NCBI RefSeq assembly: GCF_900100965.1
Contig: NZ_FMUJ01000005.1
Span: 434,001-498,000 of the forward strand
Origin: Variovorax sp. EL159
GTDB lineage: Bacteria > Pseudomonadota > Gammaproteobacteria > Burkholderiales > Burkholderiaceae_C
DNA: 64,000 nucleotides
Reading direction: 5' to 3'
In this document: in pieces, positions 43,366 through 52,839 of the stretch
Numbering within the stretch: position 1 is the stretch's first letter
How the letters are laid out: every line of letters starts with the position of its first letter
Notes under the pieces: model-generated
The model's input: the letters and a program-made list of their open reading frames with translations, nothing else
Database searches by the model: none
Told to the model about the DNA's origin: nothing
Translations under genes and position numbers: made by a program

Positions 43366-44754
43366 ATGGCCACCGCCCTCACAGAAAAGTTCTCCCGCCT
43401 CGTCAAGACGATGAGCGGCCAGGCGCGCATCACCGAAAGCAACGTGCAGGACATGCTGCGCGAAGTGCGCATGGCGCTGCTGGAAGCCGACGTGGCGCTG
43501 CCCGTGGTGCGCGACTTCGTCGCCCGCGTGAAGGAAAAGTCGCTGGGCCAGGAAGTGCTGGGCTCGCTCAAGCCGGGCCAGGCGCTGGTCGGCATCGTCA
43601 ACCGCGAGCTCGCCGCCACCATGGGCGAAGGCGTCTCGGACATCAACCTCGCGGCCCAGCCGCCGGCGGTGATCCTGATGGCGGGCCTGCAGGGCGCCGG
43701 CAAGACAACCACCACCGCCAAGCTGGCCAAGCACCTGATCGAGAAGCGCAAGAAGAAGGTGCTGACGGTGTCGGGCGACGTGTACCGGCCGGCCGCCATC
43801 GAGCAGCTCAAGACCGTGACCAAGCAGGCCGGCGCCGAGTGGTTCCCGAGCACGCCCGACCAGAAGCCGCTGGACATCGCGCGCGCCGCGCTCGACCACG
43901 CCAAGCGCCACTATTTCGACGTGCTGCTGGTCGACACGGCCGGCCGGTTGGCCATCGACGAAGTGCTGATGACCGAAATCAAGCAGCTGCATGCGGCGCT
44001 CGATCCGGTCGAAACCCTGTTCGTGGTCGATGCCATGCAGGGCCAGGACGCGATCAATACCGCCAAGGCCTTCAAGGAGGCGCTGCCCCTCACCGGCATC
44101 ATCCTGACCAAGACCGACGGCGACTCGCGCGGCGGTGCGGCGCTGTCGGTGCGGCAAGTCACGGGCGTGCCGATCAAGTTCGCCGGCGTGAGCGAGAAGA
44201 TCGACGGCCTCGAGGTGTTCGATGCCGAGCGCCATGCGGGCCGCATCCTGGGCATGGGCGACATCGTCGCGCTGGTCGAGCAGGTCACGGCCGGCGTCGA
44301 CGTGGCGGCGGCGCAAAAGCTGGCGGCCAAGGTCAAGAGCGGCGCGGGCTTCGACCTCAACGACTTCCTGGGCCAGCTGCAGCAGATGAAGCAGATGGGC
44401 GGCCTGTCGAGCCTGATGGACAAGCTGCCTGCACAGATGGCCGCCAAGGCGACCGAAGCCGACATGACCCGCGCCGAGCGCGACATTCGCCGCAAGGAAG
44501 GGATCATCAACAGCATGACGCCGCTGGAGCGCCGCAAGCCCGAACTGCTGAAGGCCACGCGCAAGCGCCGCATCGCGGCCGGCGCCGGCGTGCAGGTTCA
44601 GGAAGTGAACCGCCTGCTCAACGAGTTCGAGCAGATGCAGGGAATGATGAAGAAGATGAAGGGCGGCGGCCTCATGAAGATGATGAAGCGCATGGGCGGC
44701 ATGAAGGGAATGGGCGGCATGGGTGGCCCCGGCGGTCCGAAGCTGCCGTTCTAG
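43366..44754 (+). CDS. ffh: Signal recognition particle protein Ffh
   Basis: SRP54 GTPase that delivers nascent membrane proteins to FtsY. 462 aa from the ATG at 43366. N domain (1-95), then the G domain with GLQGAGKTTTTAKLAKHL near 106, DTAGR near 190 and TKTDGDSRGG near 248. The M domain is methionine-rich (MKKMKGGGLMKMMKRMGGMKGMGGM at the end, over 20 residues with many Met). The 4.5S RNA gene is not seen in the window. Confidence 0.96.
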   Translation: MATALTEKFSRLVKTMSGQARITESNVQDMLREVRMALLEADVALPVVRDFVARVKEKSLGQEVLGSLKPGQALVGIVNRELAATMGEGVSDINLAAQPPAVILMAGLQGAGKTTTTAKLAKHLIEKRKKKVLTVSGDVYRPAAIEQLKTVTKQAGAEWFPSTPDQKPLDIARAALDHAKRHYFDVLLVDTAGRLAIDEVLMTEIKQLHAALDPVETLFVVDAMQGQDAINTAKAFKEALPLTGIILTKTDGDSRGGAALSVRQVTGVPIKFAGVSEKIDGLEVFDAERHAGRILGMGDIVALVEQVTAGVDVAAAQKLAAKVKSGAGFDLNDFLGQLQQMKQMGGLSSLMDKLPAQMAAKATEADMTRAERDIRRKEGIINSMTPLERRKPELLKATRKRRIAAGAGVQVQEVNRLLNEFEQMQGMMKKMKGGGLMKMMKRMGGMKGMGGMGGPGGPKLPF

Positions 44755-44778
44755 AGCCCGTACATATATAGAGACACA

Positions 44779-44810
44779 GAAGCCCGCCGGGGCAATCCCC
44801 GGCGGGCTTC
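44779..44810. terminator. Bidirectional terminator between ffh and the HD-kinase gene
   Basis: GAAGCCCGCCGGGG (44779-44792), loop CAAT, CCCCGGCGGGCTTC (44797-44810): a perfect 14-bp stem followed by GTCGTTTTC. It sits between convergent genes. Confidence 0.88.
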
Positions 44811-44817
44811 GTCGTTT

Positions 44818-45957
44818 TCAGCTCTGCACGTCGTAGACCGTCTGGTGCGCCTCGACCGGTGCCGGCAGTTCCCAGCGATGCAGCATCCGCTCGATGCCCG
44901 CGTTCGACAGCGTGGTGTCGCGCTCGCGGTTGCGGCGCATCAGCTCGGCATGCGGCACTTCCAGGTACACCAGCTCGATCTGCGCGTGGTACGCCCAGAG
45001 CAGGTCCAGTGTCTTGGTGCGCATCTGCTGGCTCAGGTGCGTCGCGTTCCAGACGAAACGCTCCTGCTTGCGCAGCAGCGCCTTGGCCTGATCGACCGCA
45101 TGGTGCGCGGCGAGCCCATCGTTCTCGCCGTGCTTGAGGCCCAGCTCGGCGCGCGCATCGTCGAAGGACACCACCGGCCAGCCCTTGCGATGCTGCGCCA
45201 CCCAGTGGTTCTTGCCGCTCGCGGGCAGGCCGCACATCACCGTCACCCGTGAGCCCGGCGTCTGGAACAGCGGGTAGTCGGGGCTCGTGTCGGCGCCTCG
45301 GAAGTAGGCCAGGCGCGTGTGCGCATCGGCCATCTTTCGCGGGCCGTCCCAGCAGCCTTCTTCCTGTGCCAACTGCTCGAAGAGCGCGATGTCGGCCATG
45401 CTGTCCGCGCGCTTTTCGTAGTGGCGCCCGAGCATGTCGCAGCGCGCCACGCAGCACAGGTCGGGCAGGCTCAACTCCCACGAGAGCTTGTGCACCAGCC
45501 ATTCGGGCCGCACGCCCTTGCGCGAGGCAAAGGCGTGGAACGGCACCTGGTGCACGGCGATGATCCGGCAGACGGCCTCGCGCAATGCGAAGGGCACGCG
45601 GGCCTTCCACATCAGCACGCGCACGTCGACCGAACCGCGCCGCGAATGGCCCGGCTGGCCGATGCGGCCACTGGCCTCGTCGATCACCGTGGTGTCGGGC
45701 TTGGCGATGTCGTGCAGCAGGCAGGCCATGAACAGCACGAAGCGGCCATTGGCATCGGCGCGCTGGTAATGCGCGTCCTGCATCAGTGCGTCGAGCACCA
45801 TGCGCGTGTGGATGCCGACGTTGCCCTCGGCGTGGTAGTACGGGTCTTGCGGCGTTTCTTCGAGACGCAGCAATTCCGGCAGCAGCTCGCAGCACTGTGC
45901 CCAGTCATAGCCTTGCGCGGGCGAGGGAACCAGCGCGCGCAGATCGTCTTCGGTCAT
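44818..45957 (-). CDS. HD phosphoesterase fused to P-loop polynucleotide kinase (HD-Pnk-like)
   Basis: 379 aa. The N-terminal HD domain has H50 (GIHTRMV), H82-D83 (LLHDIAKP) and further His in HSRRG and IIAVHQVPFH. The C-terminal domain is a P-loop kinase with Walker A GLPASGKN (243-250), VSFDDAR near 264-269 and a lid with RRNRERD near 341-347. This domain order is that of HD-Pnk end-healing enzymes, which remove 2',3'-cyclic or 3'-phosphates and phosphorylate 5'-OH ends. It overlaps an RNA ligase gene by 4 bases, so it probably prepares broken RNA ends for sealing. Activity is inferred. Confidence 0.8.
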   Translation of the reverse strand: MTEDDLRALVPSPAQGYDWAQCCELLPELLRLEETPQDPYYHAEGNVGIHTRMVLDALMQDAHYQRADANGRFVLFMACLLHDIAKPDTTVIDEASGRIGQPGHSRRGSVDVRVLMWKARVPFALREAVCRIIAVHQVPFHAFASRKGVRPEWLVHKLSWELSLPDLCCVARCDMLGRHYEKRADSMADIALFEQLAQEEGCWDGPRKMADAHTRLAYFRGADTSPDYPLFQTPGSRVTVMCGLPASGKNHWVAQHRKGWPVVSFDDARAELGLKHGENDGLAAHHAVDQAKALLRKQERFVWNATHLSQQMRTKTLDLLWAYHAQIELVYLEVPHAELMRRNRERDTTLSNAGIERMLHRWELPAPVEAHQTVYDVQS

Positions 45958-46856
45958 CGCGGCCTCCTTGTGGTTGTCGTCAGCGCGGCAGAGTCGCGCA
46001 GCGTGTGCAGGCCCAGGTCTTCCCAGCGCAGGCTCGGTGTCGGCGCATAGAGGTCGACGCCCGGCGCGAGCTGGTTGGGCAACACGGGCCGCCGGCTGTG
46101 GTGCGAGCCCGAGTCGAGGATGGTCTGCACGAAATCCGGCCGCACCCACTTGTAGCGGCCCGTCACCTCGCCGTCCGATTCGGTCTTGATGTACAGGCCC
46201 TCGGCGAGGTCCGACAGGTCGGTCTGCTGGCGCACGAGATCGAGCGGTTGGCCTTCGTGCGCCACCGCCTGCTCGAAGGCCGTGAGCCAGCCGGTGCTGC
46301 GCGCGAGCGAAGGCCGCACCAGCGCGCGCAATGCCTTCGCGTGGATCGGCATCTCGCCCTCGTAGAGCACGGGCACCGACATGACCGGGCCGTCGGCAAG
46401 CAGCGCATGCCGCGCGGGCGTCGACAGGAAGCGCTGCGCCTGCCGGTCGTAGATGTCGAACTCCAGGAAGAAGGCCGGCAGCCGGTCGTACCAGCAACTG
46501 TGCTTGGCAAAGCACCACTCGCCGTACATCACGTACCGGTCTTCGAGCCGCTCCAGCAGCGCGGCTTCGTGTGCCGCGGCCCAGTGCTTGAACAGGTTGA
46601 ACTGGCGCTCGCCCGCGCCGCCCGCGAGGTAGTGGCCGCGCGATTGCAGCAGCAGTTCACCGGCCGATGTGAAGGAAACGGCTGCGTTGGCGCCATCGAG
46701 TTTTTCCTCAATGACGGCATGCTGGCCGTGCAGCGCTGACAACGGCGTCTGGCCGGCGTCGCTGTCGCCGGCCTGCAGGCGCGAGCCTTCCAGATGCGCA
46801 GTACGCGGGTACTTGAGCAGCGGAATCGACGAAAGAGAAGAAGAGAGAGGGAACAC
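45954..46856 (-). CDS. ATP-dependent RNA ligase family protein
   Basis: 300 aa from the GTG at 46856, chosen because TGGAG lies 6 bases upstream; a TTG at 46892 would add 12 residues. Nucleotidyltransferase motifs: I, EEKLDGAN with adenylated K52; Ia, LQSRGHYL; III, MYGEWCFAKH with E113; IIIa, FLEFDIYDR; IV, EGLYIKTE with E219; V, RYKW with K236. This is the covalent ligase order, with RNA-ligase-like rather than NAD-DNA-ligase features. Translationally coupled to the HD-Pnk gene, it forms an RNA repair pair. Natural substrate unknown; damaged tRNA is a reasonable guess. Confidence 0.82.
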   Translation of the reverse strand: MFPLSSSLSSIPLLKYPRTAHLEGSRLQAGDSDAGQTPLSALHGQHAVIEEKLDGANAAVSFTSAGELLLQSRGHYLAGGAGERQFNLFKHWAAAHEAALLERLEDRYVMYGEWCFAKHSCWYDRLPAFFLEFDIYDRQAQRFLSTPARHALLADGPVMSVPVLYEGEMPIHAKALRALVRPSLARSTGWLTAFEQAVAHEGQPLDLVRQQTDLSDLAEGLYIKTESDGEVTGRYKWVRPDFVQTILDSGSHHSRRPVLPNQLAPGVDLYAPTPSLRWEDLGLHTLRDSAALTTTTRRPR

Positions 46857-47088
46857 GTTGTTCTCCAGATGCAAATCAGGAAGAACCGACAACGTGCGGG
46901 AGCGAAGCTGGGAAAGTGGGTCGACTTCGTCGGCCGTGAAGGCCGTGTCTGGTCAGCGGGGAACGCAGCTTGGCGCCCGACATGACCAGTGAAGTGGTGT
47001 TGTCGGCGTCAGAGAGTGATGACGGCGAATCGGGGCACTTGGCGCTCCAGGGGATCGAGGGATCCGTGGGTTGAAAAAGAAGTGCGCG

Positions 47089-47119
47089 ATTCTAGCCACG
47101 CACGGTCGGGCTGGATCAA
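47089..47119 (-). promoter_or_regulatory. Candidate promoter of the RNA-repair pair
   Basis: In the 349-base gap before the ligase, on the - strand: TAGAAT (47094-47089) as -10 and TTGATC (47119-47114) as a weak -35, 19 bases apart. That would give a leader of about 225 bases. No sigma-54 promoter of the rtc type was found. The gap shows no other gene. Confidence 0.35.
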
Positions 47120-47205
47120 CGGGCGCAAAAAACTTGCAATCCGAAACGTCTGGAGGGCCGCTTGTACGGCAGGGCGCCAGCGCAAGGCAGGCGCTTCGCA
47201 GTCGC

Positions 47206-48240
47206 CTACAACTCGGCCAGCACGGTTCCGAAGTACCGCCCGCGCGCGACCTCCTGCAAAGCTTCGGGCGCCTGCGCGATGCCCTTGAGCAGCACATGCG
47301 GAAACACGATGCGGCCCGACCGCAGCCAGACGCCGAACTGGCGGTTCCATTCGGCGCGTGCATCCGGATCGTCGTCGGCGCTGTATCCACGCATCGCGAT
47401 CTTCTTCAGCAGGAGCTGGACCGAGTCGAGCTCGACCGGTGCGGTCCTGCCCGCGCCGTGGCTCGCCAGTTGCCCGGACAGCGTGCCGACGATCACGAAG
47501 CGTGCGTTCTCGCGCGCCACGGCGACGGCCGCCTCCAACTGCTCGCCTCCGACGTTGTCGAGCAGAACATCGATGCCATCGGGCGCTGCGGCCTTCAGTT
47601 GATCGACGATCGGCCCGGCGCCGCGGACCACGGCGGCGTCATAGCCCAGTTCGTCGGTCAGCCGGTCCGCCTTGTCCCGCGAGCCCGTGCTGCCGATGAC
47701 CCGGCCGGCGCCCAGCAGTCGGGCGATCTGGCCAGCCATCGACCCGATGGCGCCGGCGGCGCTGGTCACGAACACCGTGTCCCCCGACTGGATCTGCACG
47801 CCGCGCGTCAGTGCCGCGTAGGCGGTCCAGCCGTGCGCAAGATGGGCTGCTGGCATCGGCAGTTCTTCGTGGTCCAGGCGCGTGCAGTCGATAGCGGGCA
47901 CGGCGGCGTATTCGCGCCAGCCCTGGACGTGCATCACGAGGTCGCCCGGCGCAAGGCCGCTGCCTTCGGGCGCCGAGACCACTTCTCCAATGGCCTCGCC
48001 GCCCAGCGTGTCGCCCGGGTTCAACGCCGGGAACGGGATGCCTTCGACGTTCTCCGCACCCTCGCTGATCATCATGCGCAACGACGCCGAGACGCGGACG
48101 CAGCGGTTGCGGATCAGCACGTCGCCGCTGCCCGGAGCGGGGCACGGAACTTCGACGATCTCGAAATCTTCCGCGCTGGGAAGGCTGCGGGGCTTGGTCT
48201 TCAGCCGGACTTCGCGGCTGCTGTGCGGCAGTGGTGACAT
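47206..48240 (-). CDS. Zinc-less MDR-family NADP-dependent oxidoreductase
   Basis: 344 aa medium-chain dehydrogenase/reductase. The Rossmann nucleotide-binding loop is VTSAAGAIGSMAGQIARLLGA near 155-175 with GSTGSRDKAD following. The catalytic-zinc Cys/His set of alcohol dehydrogenases is absent, and the pattern resembles leukotriene B4 dehydrogenase/CurA-type 2-alkenal reductases. It probably reduces activated alkenes with NADPH. It is divergent from a TetR gene 60 bases away, which probably represses it. Confidence 0.85.
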   Translation of the reverse strand: MSPLPHSSREVRLKTKPRSLPSAEDFEIVEVPCPAPGSGDVLIRNRCVRVSASLRMMISEGAENVEGIPFPALNPGDTLGGEAIGEVVSAPEGSGLAPGDLVMHVQGWREYAAVPAIDCTRLDHEELPMPAAHLAHGWTAYAALTRGVQIQSGDTVFVTSAAGAIGSMAGQIARLLGAGRVIGSTGSRDKADRLTDELGYDAAVVRGAGPIVDQLKAAAPDGIDVLLDNVGGEQLEAAVAVARENARFVIVGTLSGQLASHGAGRTAPVELDSVQLLLKKIAMRGYSADDDPDARAEWNRQFGVWLRSGRIVFPHVLLKGIAQAPEALQEVARGRYFGTVLAEL

Positions 48241-48254
48241 GAACGGCGTCCTGC

Positions 48255-48283
48255 AAAAATGTGAGCTTCGTGTTCATATTTTT
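48255..48283. promoter_or_regulatory. Inverted repeat, likely TetR operator
   Basis: AAAAATGTGAGC (48255-48266), 5 bases, GTTCATATTTTT (48272-48283): arms match at 10 of 12 positions. It fills the 60-base gap between the divergent oxidoreductase and TetR genes, the expected place for an autoregulatory operator. Confidence 0.6.
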
Positions 48284-48300
48284 TGATGGAGGGCGCTGCC

Positions 48301-48921
48301 ATGTCTACTCGCATTGCCGCAATGGGCCAGACGATGCGCAAAGCACCGAAGCAAGCGAGTTCCCGCGCCACGGTGGATGCCATCGTCGAGGCCGGGACTC
48401 AGGTTTTGGGGCGGCGGGGCTGGGCCGGATTCACGACCAACGAGGTTGCGGAGGCAGCGGGCGTGAGCATCGGCTCGCTCTATCAATACTTTCCCAACAA
48501 GCTGTCGTTGATCGAAGCCCTCAGGCGCCGTCATTTCGACGACGTGCTCGGCGTGTTGCAGGCCGCGAGCGAAGACGTAAGGCCGCTGGAAGAAAGCGTC
48601 GGTTCGCTGGTCCAGGGCATGCTGGCCGTTCATGGCTCGCACCCTGCGCTTCACCGGGCGCTTCTCGAAGAGACGCCGCGCAGCGAAGAGACCCGATCGG
48701 CCCACGATGCGTTCGATGCGCAGTACCTGCAGCACTACAAGGCGATCGTCGCGACGCATCGAAAGCGCCGCGGCGCCAGGCGCAACGACATCGCAGCGCA
48801 GGTGGTCTCCGCGGCAATCGAGGGCGTCGTGCACCACGCGGCGCTGAACGGCCTGCTCGACTCGCCAGCGTTGAAGAAGGAGTTGGTTTTGCTGGTCTGC
48901 GCCTACGTGTGCGCACCATGA
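48301..48921 (+). CDS. TetR-family transcriptional regulator
   Basis: 206 aa from the ATG at 48301, which has GGAGGG in front; an ATG at 48283 falls inside the operator-like repeat. The DNA-binding helix-turn-helix occupies about 20-70: VLGRRGWAGFTTNEVAEAAGV then SIGSLYQYFPNKLSLIEA. The C-terminal ligand-binding domain is unassigned. Divergent from the oxidoreductase, it probably senses a reactive or toxic small molecule handled by that enzyme. Confidence 0.88.
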   Translation: MSTRIAAMGQTMRKAPKQASSRATVDAIVEAGTQVLGRRGWAGFTTNEVAEAAGVSIGSLYQYFPNKLSLIEALRRRHFDDVLGVLQAASEDVRPLEESVGSLVQGMLAVHGSHPALHRALLEETPRSEETRSAHDAFDAQYLQHYKAIVATHRKRRGARRNDIAAQVVSAAIEGVVHHAALNGLLDSPALKKELVLLVCAYVCAP

Positions 48922-48922
48922 A

Positions 48923-48948
48923 AAAAGCCGGCCCAGGGGCCGGCTTTT
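48923..48948. terminator. Bidirectional terminator between tetR and mdoH
   Basis: AAAAGCCGGCCC (48923-48934), loop AG, GGGCCGGCTTTT (48937-48948): a perfect 12-bp stem with A and T ends, between convergent genes. It overlaps the region right after the TetR stop. Confidence 0.85.
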
Positions 48949-48971
48949 CGTGAGGCAGTGCTTTCAGCGCA

Positions 48972-50987
48972 TCAGGCGGTTGCCAGTGCGGGGCGCGCCA
49001 GGCGCAGCGCATGCATCCAGGCGCGGCGCAGCACGGCCGGCGAACGCGATTCCTCGGGAATCAGCAGGAAGCCGCGGTCGCGCAGCGTAGTGCCCAGCGC
49101 GATCTGGCTGGTCAGCACCGTCAGCGGAATCGCCAGCAGCAGCGGCAGGCCGACAGGCATGAGCCAGATCAGCGCGCTCGGGTCGATCATCGCGACGCCG
49201 ACGGCCAGCGCGGCGATCACCAGCGTCATGGGGGCCAGCTGCGAGGCAGCAACCTTCCACGGCACGGCGGCGGCTTCACGCGGGGGCGACTTCCAGTCGA
49301 GCTTGATGCCGGTGAGGGCGACCACCACGAACAGCGAGTGGGCCAGCATGCGCACCGGGGCTTGCACGATGGCGAGGCCGCTTTCGAGCACCGAGCTCTT
49401 CACCAGGCCCCACACGCCACCGTACTGGCGTTGCTCGCCGCGCATCAGCACGGCAGCGATGCCCAGCACGCGCGGCAGGAACAGCAGGCACAGGGTCCAG
49501 ACCCACAGGCCAGCCAGTTCGGCGGGCAGCACACTCCAGTTCGACACGAGGCTGGAACCGCTGAGCCACAGGGCCGTGCCCAGCGTCAGGAACGCGAGCC
49601 ACAGCGGGGCGGAAACATAGGCCATGGTGCCGGTCACGAACATCGCGCGGTGCACCGGGTGGATGCCGGGTTCGGCCATCAGGCGGGCGTTCTGCAGGTT
49701 GCCCTGGCACCAGCGGCGGTCGCGCTGCAGTTCGGCCAGCAGGTCCGGCGGTTGCTGTTCGTAGCTGCCGACCAGGTCGGACACCAGCCACACGTTGTAG
49801 CCGGCACGGCGCATCAGTGCGGCTTCGACGAAGTCGTGCGACATGATGCCGCCCGACATGCCGCCGGTGCCCTTGATCGGGGCCAGCGCGCAATGCTTCA
49901 TGAAGGGTTCGACGCGGATGATCGCGTTGTGGCCCCAGTAGTGCGATTCGCCCAGTTGCCAGAACTGCATGCCCAGCGTGAACAGGCGGCCCGTCACGCG
50001 GGAAGCGAATTGCTGTGCGCGGGCGTGCAGCGTGACGTGGCCGATGGCCTGCGTCGCGGTCTGGATGATGCCGGCGGTGGGGTTGGCTTCCATCAGCTTG
50101 ACCATCGAGGTCAGGCAGTCGCCGCTCATCACCGAGTCGGCGTCGAGCACGACCATGTAGCGATAGTCCTTGCCCCAGCGGCGGCAGAAGTCGGCCACGT
50201 TGCCGGCCTTGCGGTGCGTGCGGCGGGTGCGCAGGCGGTAGTAGACCTCGACCTGCGGCTGGTTCGGGCTTTCGGCCAGGGCGGCACGCAGGTCTTCCCA
50301 GGCGGCGCGCTCGGCGGCGGCGGTCTCGGGGTTGTAGCTGTCGGACAGCACGAACACGTCGAACTGCCTGGCGTGGCCGGTGGCCGCGACCGATTCGCAG
50401 GTGGCGCGCAGGCCGGCGAACACCGTGGCAACGTCTTCGTTGCAGATCGGCATGATGATCGCGGTGCGTGCCTCGGGGTTCATCGGGTGGTTGGCGACCT
50501 GCTTGGCCGACAGCGCATGCTTGTCACCGCGCACCGAGACGTAGAAGCCCATGAGGGCGGTCACGAAGCCGGTCACGACCCAGCCCGACAGCAGGCCGTA
50601 CAGGCCGATCTGGCCGTATTCGAGCCAGACGTTGTCGTAGTCGGGTTGCACGCTGGCGAACAGCGTCGAGGCGATCACGGTGCTCAGCACGGTGAGCAGC
50701 ATGAAAGCCAGGCGGCGCTGCGCCGCGGCGCGTTGCCACGGCTGCTTGACCTGTTGGGCGGATTCGGTGCCTTCAGCGGCATCGGCCGAGCGGCCCGCGC
50801 CGAGCTTCACCAGCGCGGCGGTGCCCAGGCTGTTCCAGAAACCGCGCCAGGGGCGGGGCGTCATCGAACCGCGATTGACGGGAGGTGCGGTGACCGCGTT
50901 GGGGTGGCGTTCTTCGCGAACCGGGCTGCGGTGCGAAAAATCGGTATCGGCCAGCACGTTCAGTTGGGAGAAGTCGTTCGGCTTCAT
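48972..50987 (-). CDS. mdoH: Glucan biosynthesis glucosyltransferase OpgH/MdoH
   Basis: Inner-membrane GT2 transferase that makes the beta-1,2-linked backbone of osmoregulated periplasmic glucans from UDP-glucose. 671 aa from the ATG at 50987. Two membrane spans at about 88-140 precede the catalytic domain with VVLDADSVMSG (metal-binding Asp), SHDFVEAALMRRAG and RDRRWCQGNLQ (the QxxRW-type block); about six spans follow. mdoG, its usual upstream partner, is not in the window. A sigma-54 promoter and a GlrR-type site lie upstream. Confidence 0.93.
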   Translation of the reverse strand: MKPNDFSQLNVLADTDFSHRSPVREERHPNAVTAPPVNRGSMTPRPWRGFWNSLGTAALVKLGAGRSADAAEGTESAQQVKQPWQRAAAQRRLAFMLLTVLSTVIASTLFASVQPDYDNVWLEYGQIGLYGLLSGWVVTGFVTALMGFYVSVRGDKHALSAKQVANHPMNPEARTAIIMPICNEDVATVFAGLRATCESVAATGHARQFDVFVLSDSYNPETAAAERAAWEDLRAALAESPNQPQVEVYYRLRTRRTHRKAGNVADFCRRWGKDYRYMVVLDADSVMSGDCLTSMVKLMEANPTAGIIQTATQAIGHVTLHARAQQFASRVTGRLFTLGMQFWQLGESHYWGHNAIIRVEPFMKHCALAPIKGTGGMSGGIMSHDFVEAALMRRAGYNVWLVSDLVGSYEQQPPDLLAELQRDRRWCQGNLQNARLMAEPGIHPVHRAMFVTGTMAYVSAPLWLAFLTLGTALWLSGSSLVSNWSVLPAELAGLWVWTLCLLFLPRVLGIAAVLMRGEQRQYGGVWGLVKSSVLESGLAIVQAPVRMLAHSLFVVVALTGIKLDWKSPPREAAAVPWKVAASQLAPMTLVIAALAVGVAMIDPSALIWLMPVGLPLLLAIPLTVLTSQIALGTTLRDRGFLLIPEESRSPAVLRRAWMHALRLARPALATA

Positions 50988-50992
50988 GCGAT

Positions 50993-51196
50993 TTACCAAC
51001 GTTGCTTGTCGAGCGAAGGGGTGTCGCCAATGGCCGGAAGGCGCTTGAAGACGCAGTCCGTGGCGGCGCCGCCAGCGCTTGCGAGCGCGGCCAGCGAATG
51101 GCCCGCGGCACGGGGCCGCAAGGAGGAAAACTGCTTTTGACGCAGGCCGTCGCGCTGCTGGCGCAGTGCGAAAGATGGGCTGGTGAGTGCTGTCAT
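50993..51196 (-). CDS. Possible 67-residue protein before mdoH
   Basis: Open frame ATG at 51196 to TAA, ending 5 bases before the mdoH start, with third-position GC like its neighbours. It is Ser/Ala/Arg-rich with one Cys (TDCVFKRLP) and no signal or membrane segment. The predicted sigma-54 transcript starts near 51197, so the gene would be leaderless; no ribosome-binding site is seen. Either a small coupled gene or simply the mdoH leader. No family recognised. Confidence 0.4.
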   Translation of the reverse strand: MTALTSPSFALRQQRDGLRQKQFSSLRPRAAGHSLAALASAGGAATDCVFKRLPAIGDTPSLDKQRW

Positions 51197-51207
51197 GCCT
51201 GTACAGG

Positions 51208-51223
51208 GGCAAACCCTGTGCCA
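51208..51223 (-). promoter_or_regulatory. Sigma-54 promoter upstream of mdoH
   Basis: On the - strand CTGGCACAGGGTTTGCC: TGGCAC (51223-51218), 5 bases, TTGC (51212-51209). GG and GC are separated by exactly 10 bases, an exact match to the -24/-12 consensus. It points to the small frame at 51196 and mdoH, with a predicted start near 51197. Confidence 0.78.
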
Positions 51224-51243
51224 GGCTGGAAAAACGCTTTCAG

Positions 51244-51383
51244 ATCAACGACTTGGGGAGCTTCGGGTGCCGTTTCGGCCGCCGGAGCCGGCCGGAGGGG
51301 CCCAAAACCCCTGTTTTTGTCGCCGAATCCCGACAAGCCATGGCGACTGGTGGGGATTGGCCTTTTAAATCAACGACTTAGGG
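51244..51383. repeat. Direct repeat pair upstream of the mdoH sigma-54 promoter
   Basis: ATCAACGACTTGGGG (51244-51258) and ATCAACGACTTAGGG (51369-51383), 14 of 15 bases identical, 125 bases apart and flanking the TGTC-N10-GACA palindrome. They may be further activator sites or a duplicated promoter piece. The remaining sequence of the 402-base glrR-mdoH gap is covered by these sites and the small frame. Confidence 0.5.
51318..51335. promoter_or_regulatory. GlrR-type enhancer palindrome TGTC-N10-GACA
   Basis: TGTC GCCGAATCCC GACA; extended arms TTGTCG and CGACAA are perfectly complementary. It equals the GlrR-binding form TGTC-N10-GACA known from enterobacterial glmY/glmZ promoters. It lies about 120-140 bases upstream of the predicted sigma-54 start at 51197 and 55 bases after the glrR stop. 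Confidence 0.72.
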
Positions 51384-51389
51384 GCGTCG

Positions 51390-52778
<1,389 letters not shown>

Positions 52779-52839
52779 TCAAGAACCTCCGTGCTGTTGT
52801 GCACTGCGGTGCGAGCGGCTGCGGGCGACCGTGCGGTGC

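Noticed and set aside
46857..47205. RtcR-style sigma-54 promoter before the RNA-repair genes
   Set aside because: No TGGCAC-N5-TTGC on either strand in this gap, and no RtcR gene nearby.
51224..51237. Second GG-N10-GC pattern on + (GGCTGGAAAAACGC)
   Set aside because: Points toward the 3' end of glrR, lacks TGGCAC and TTGC, and is probably chance.
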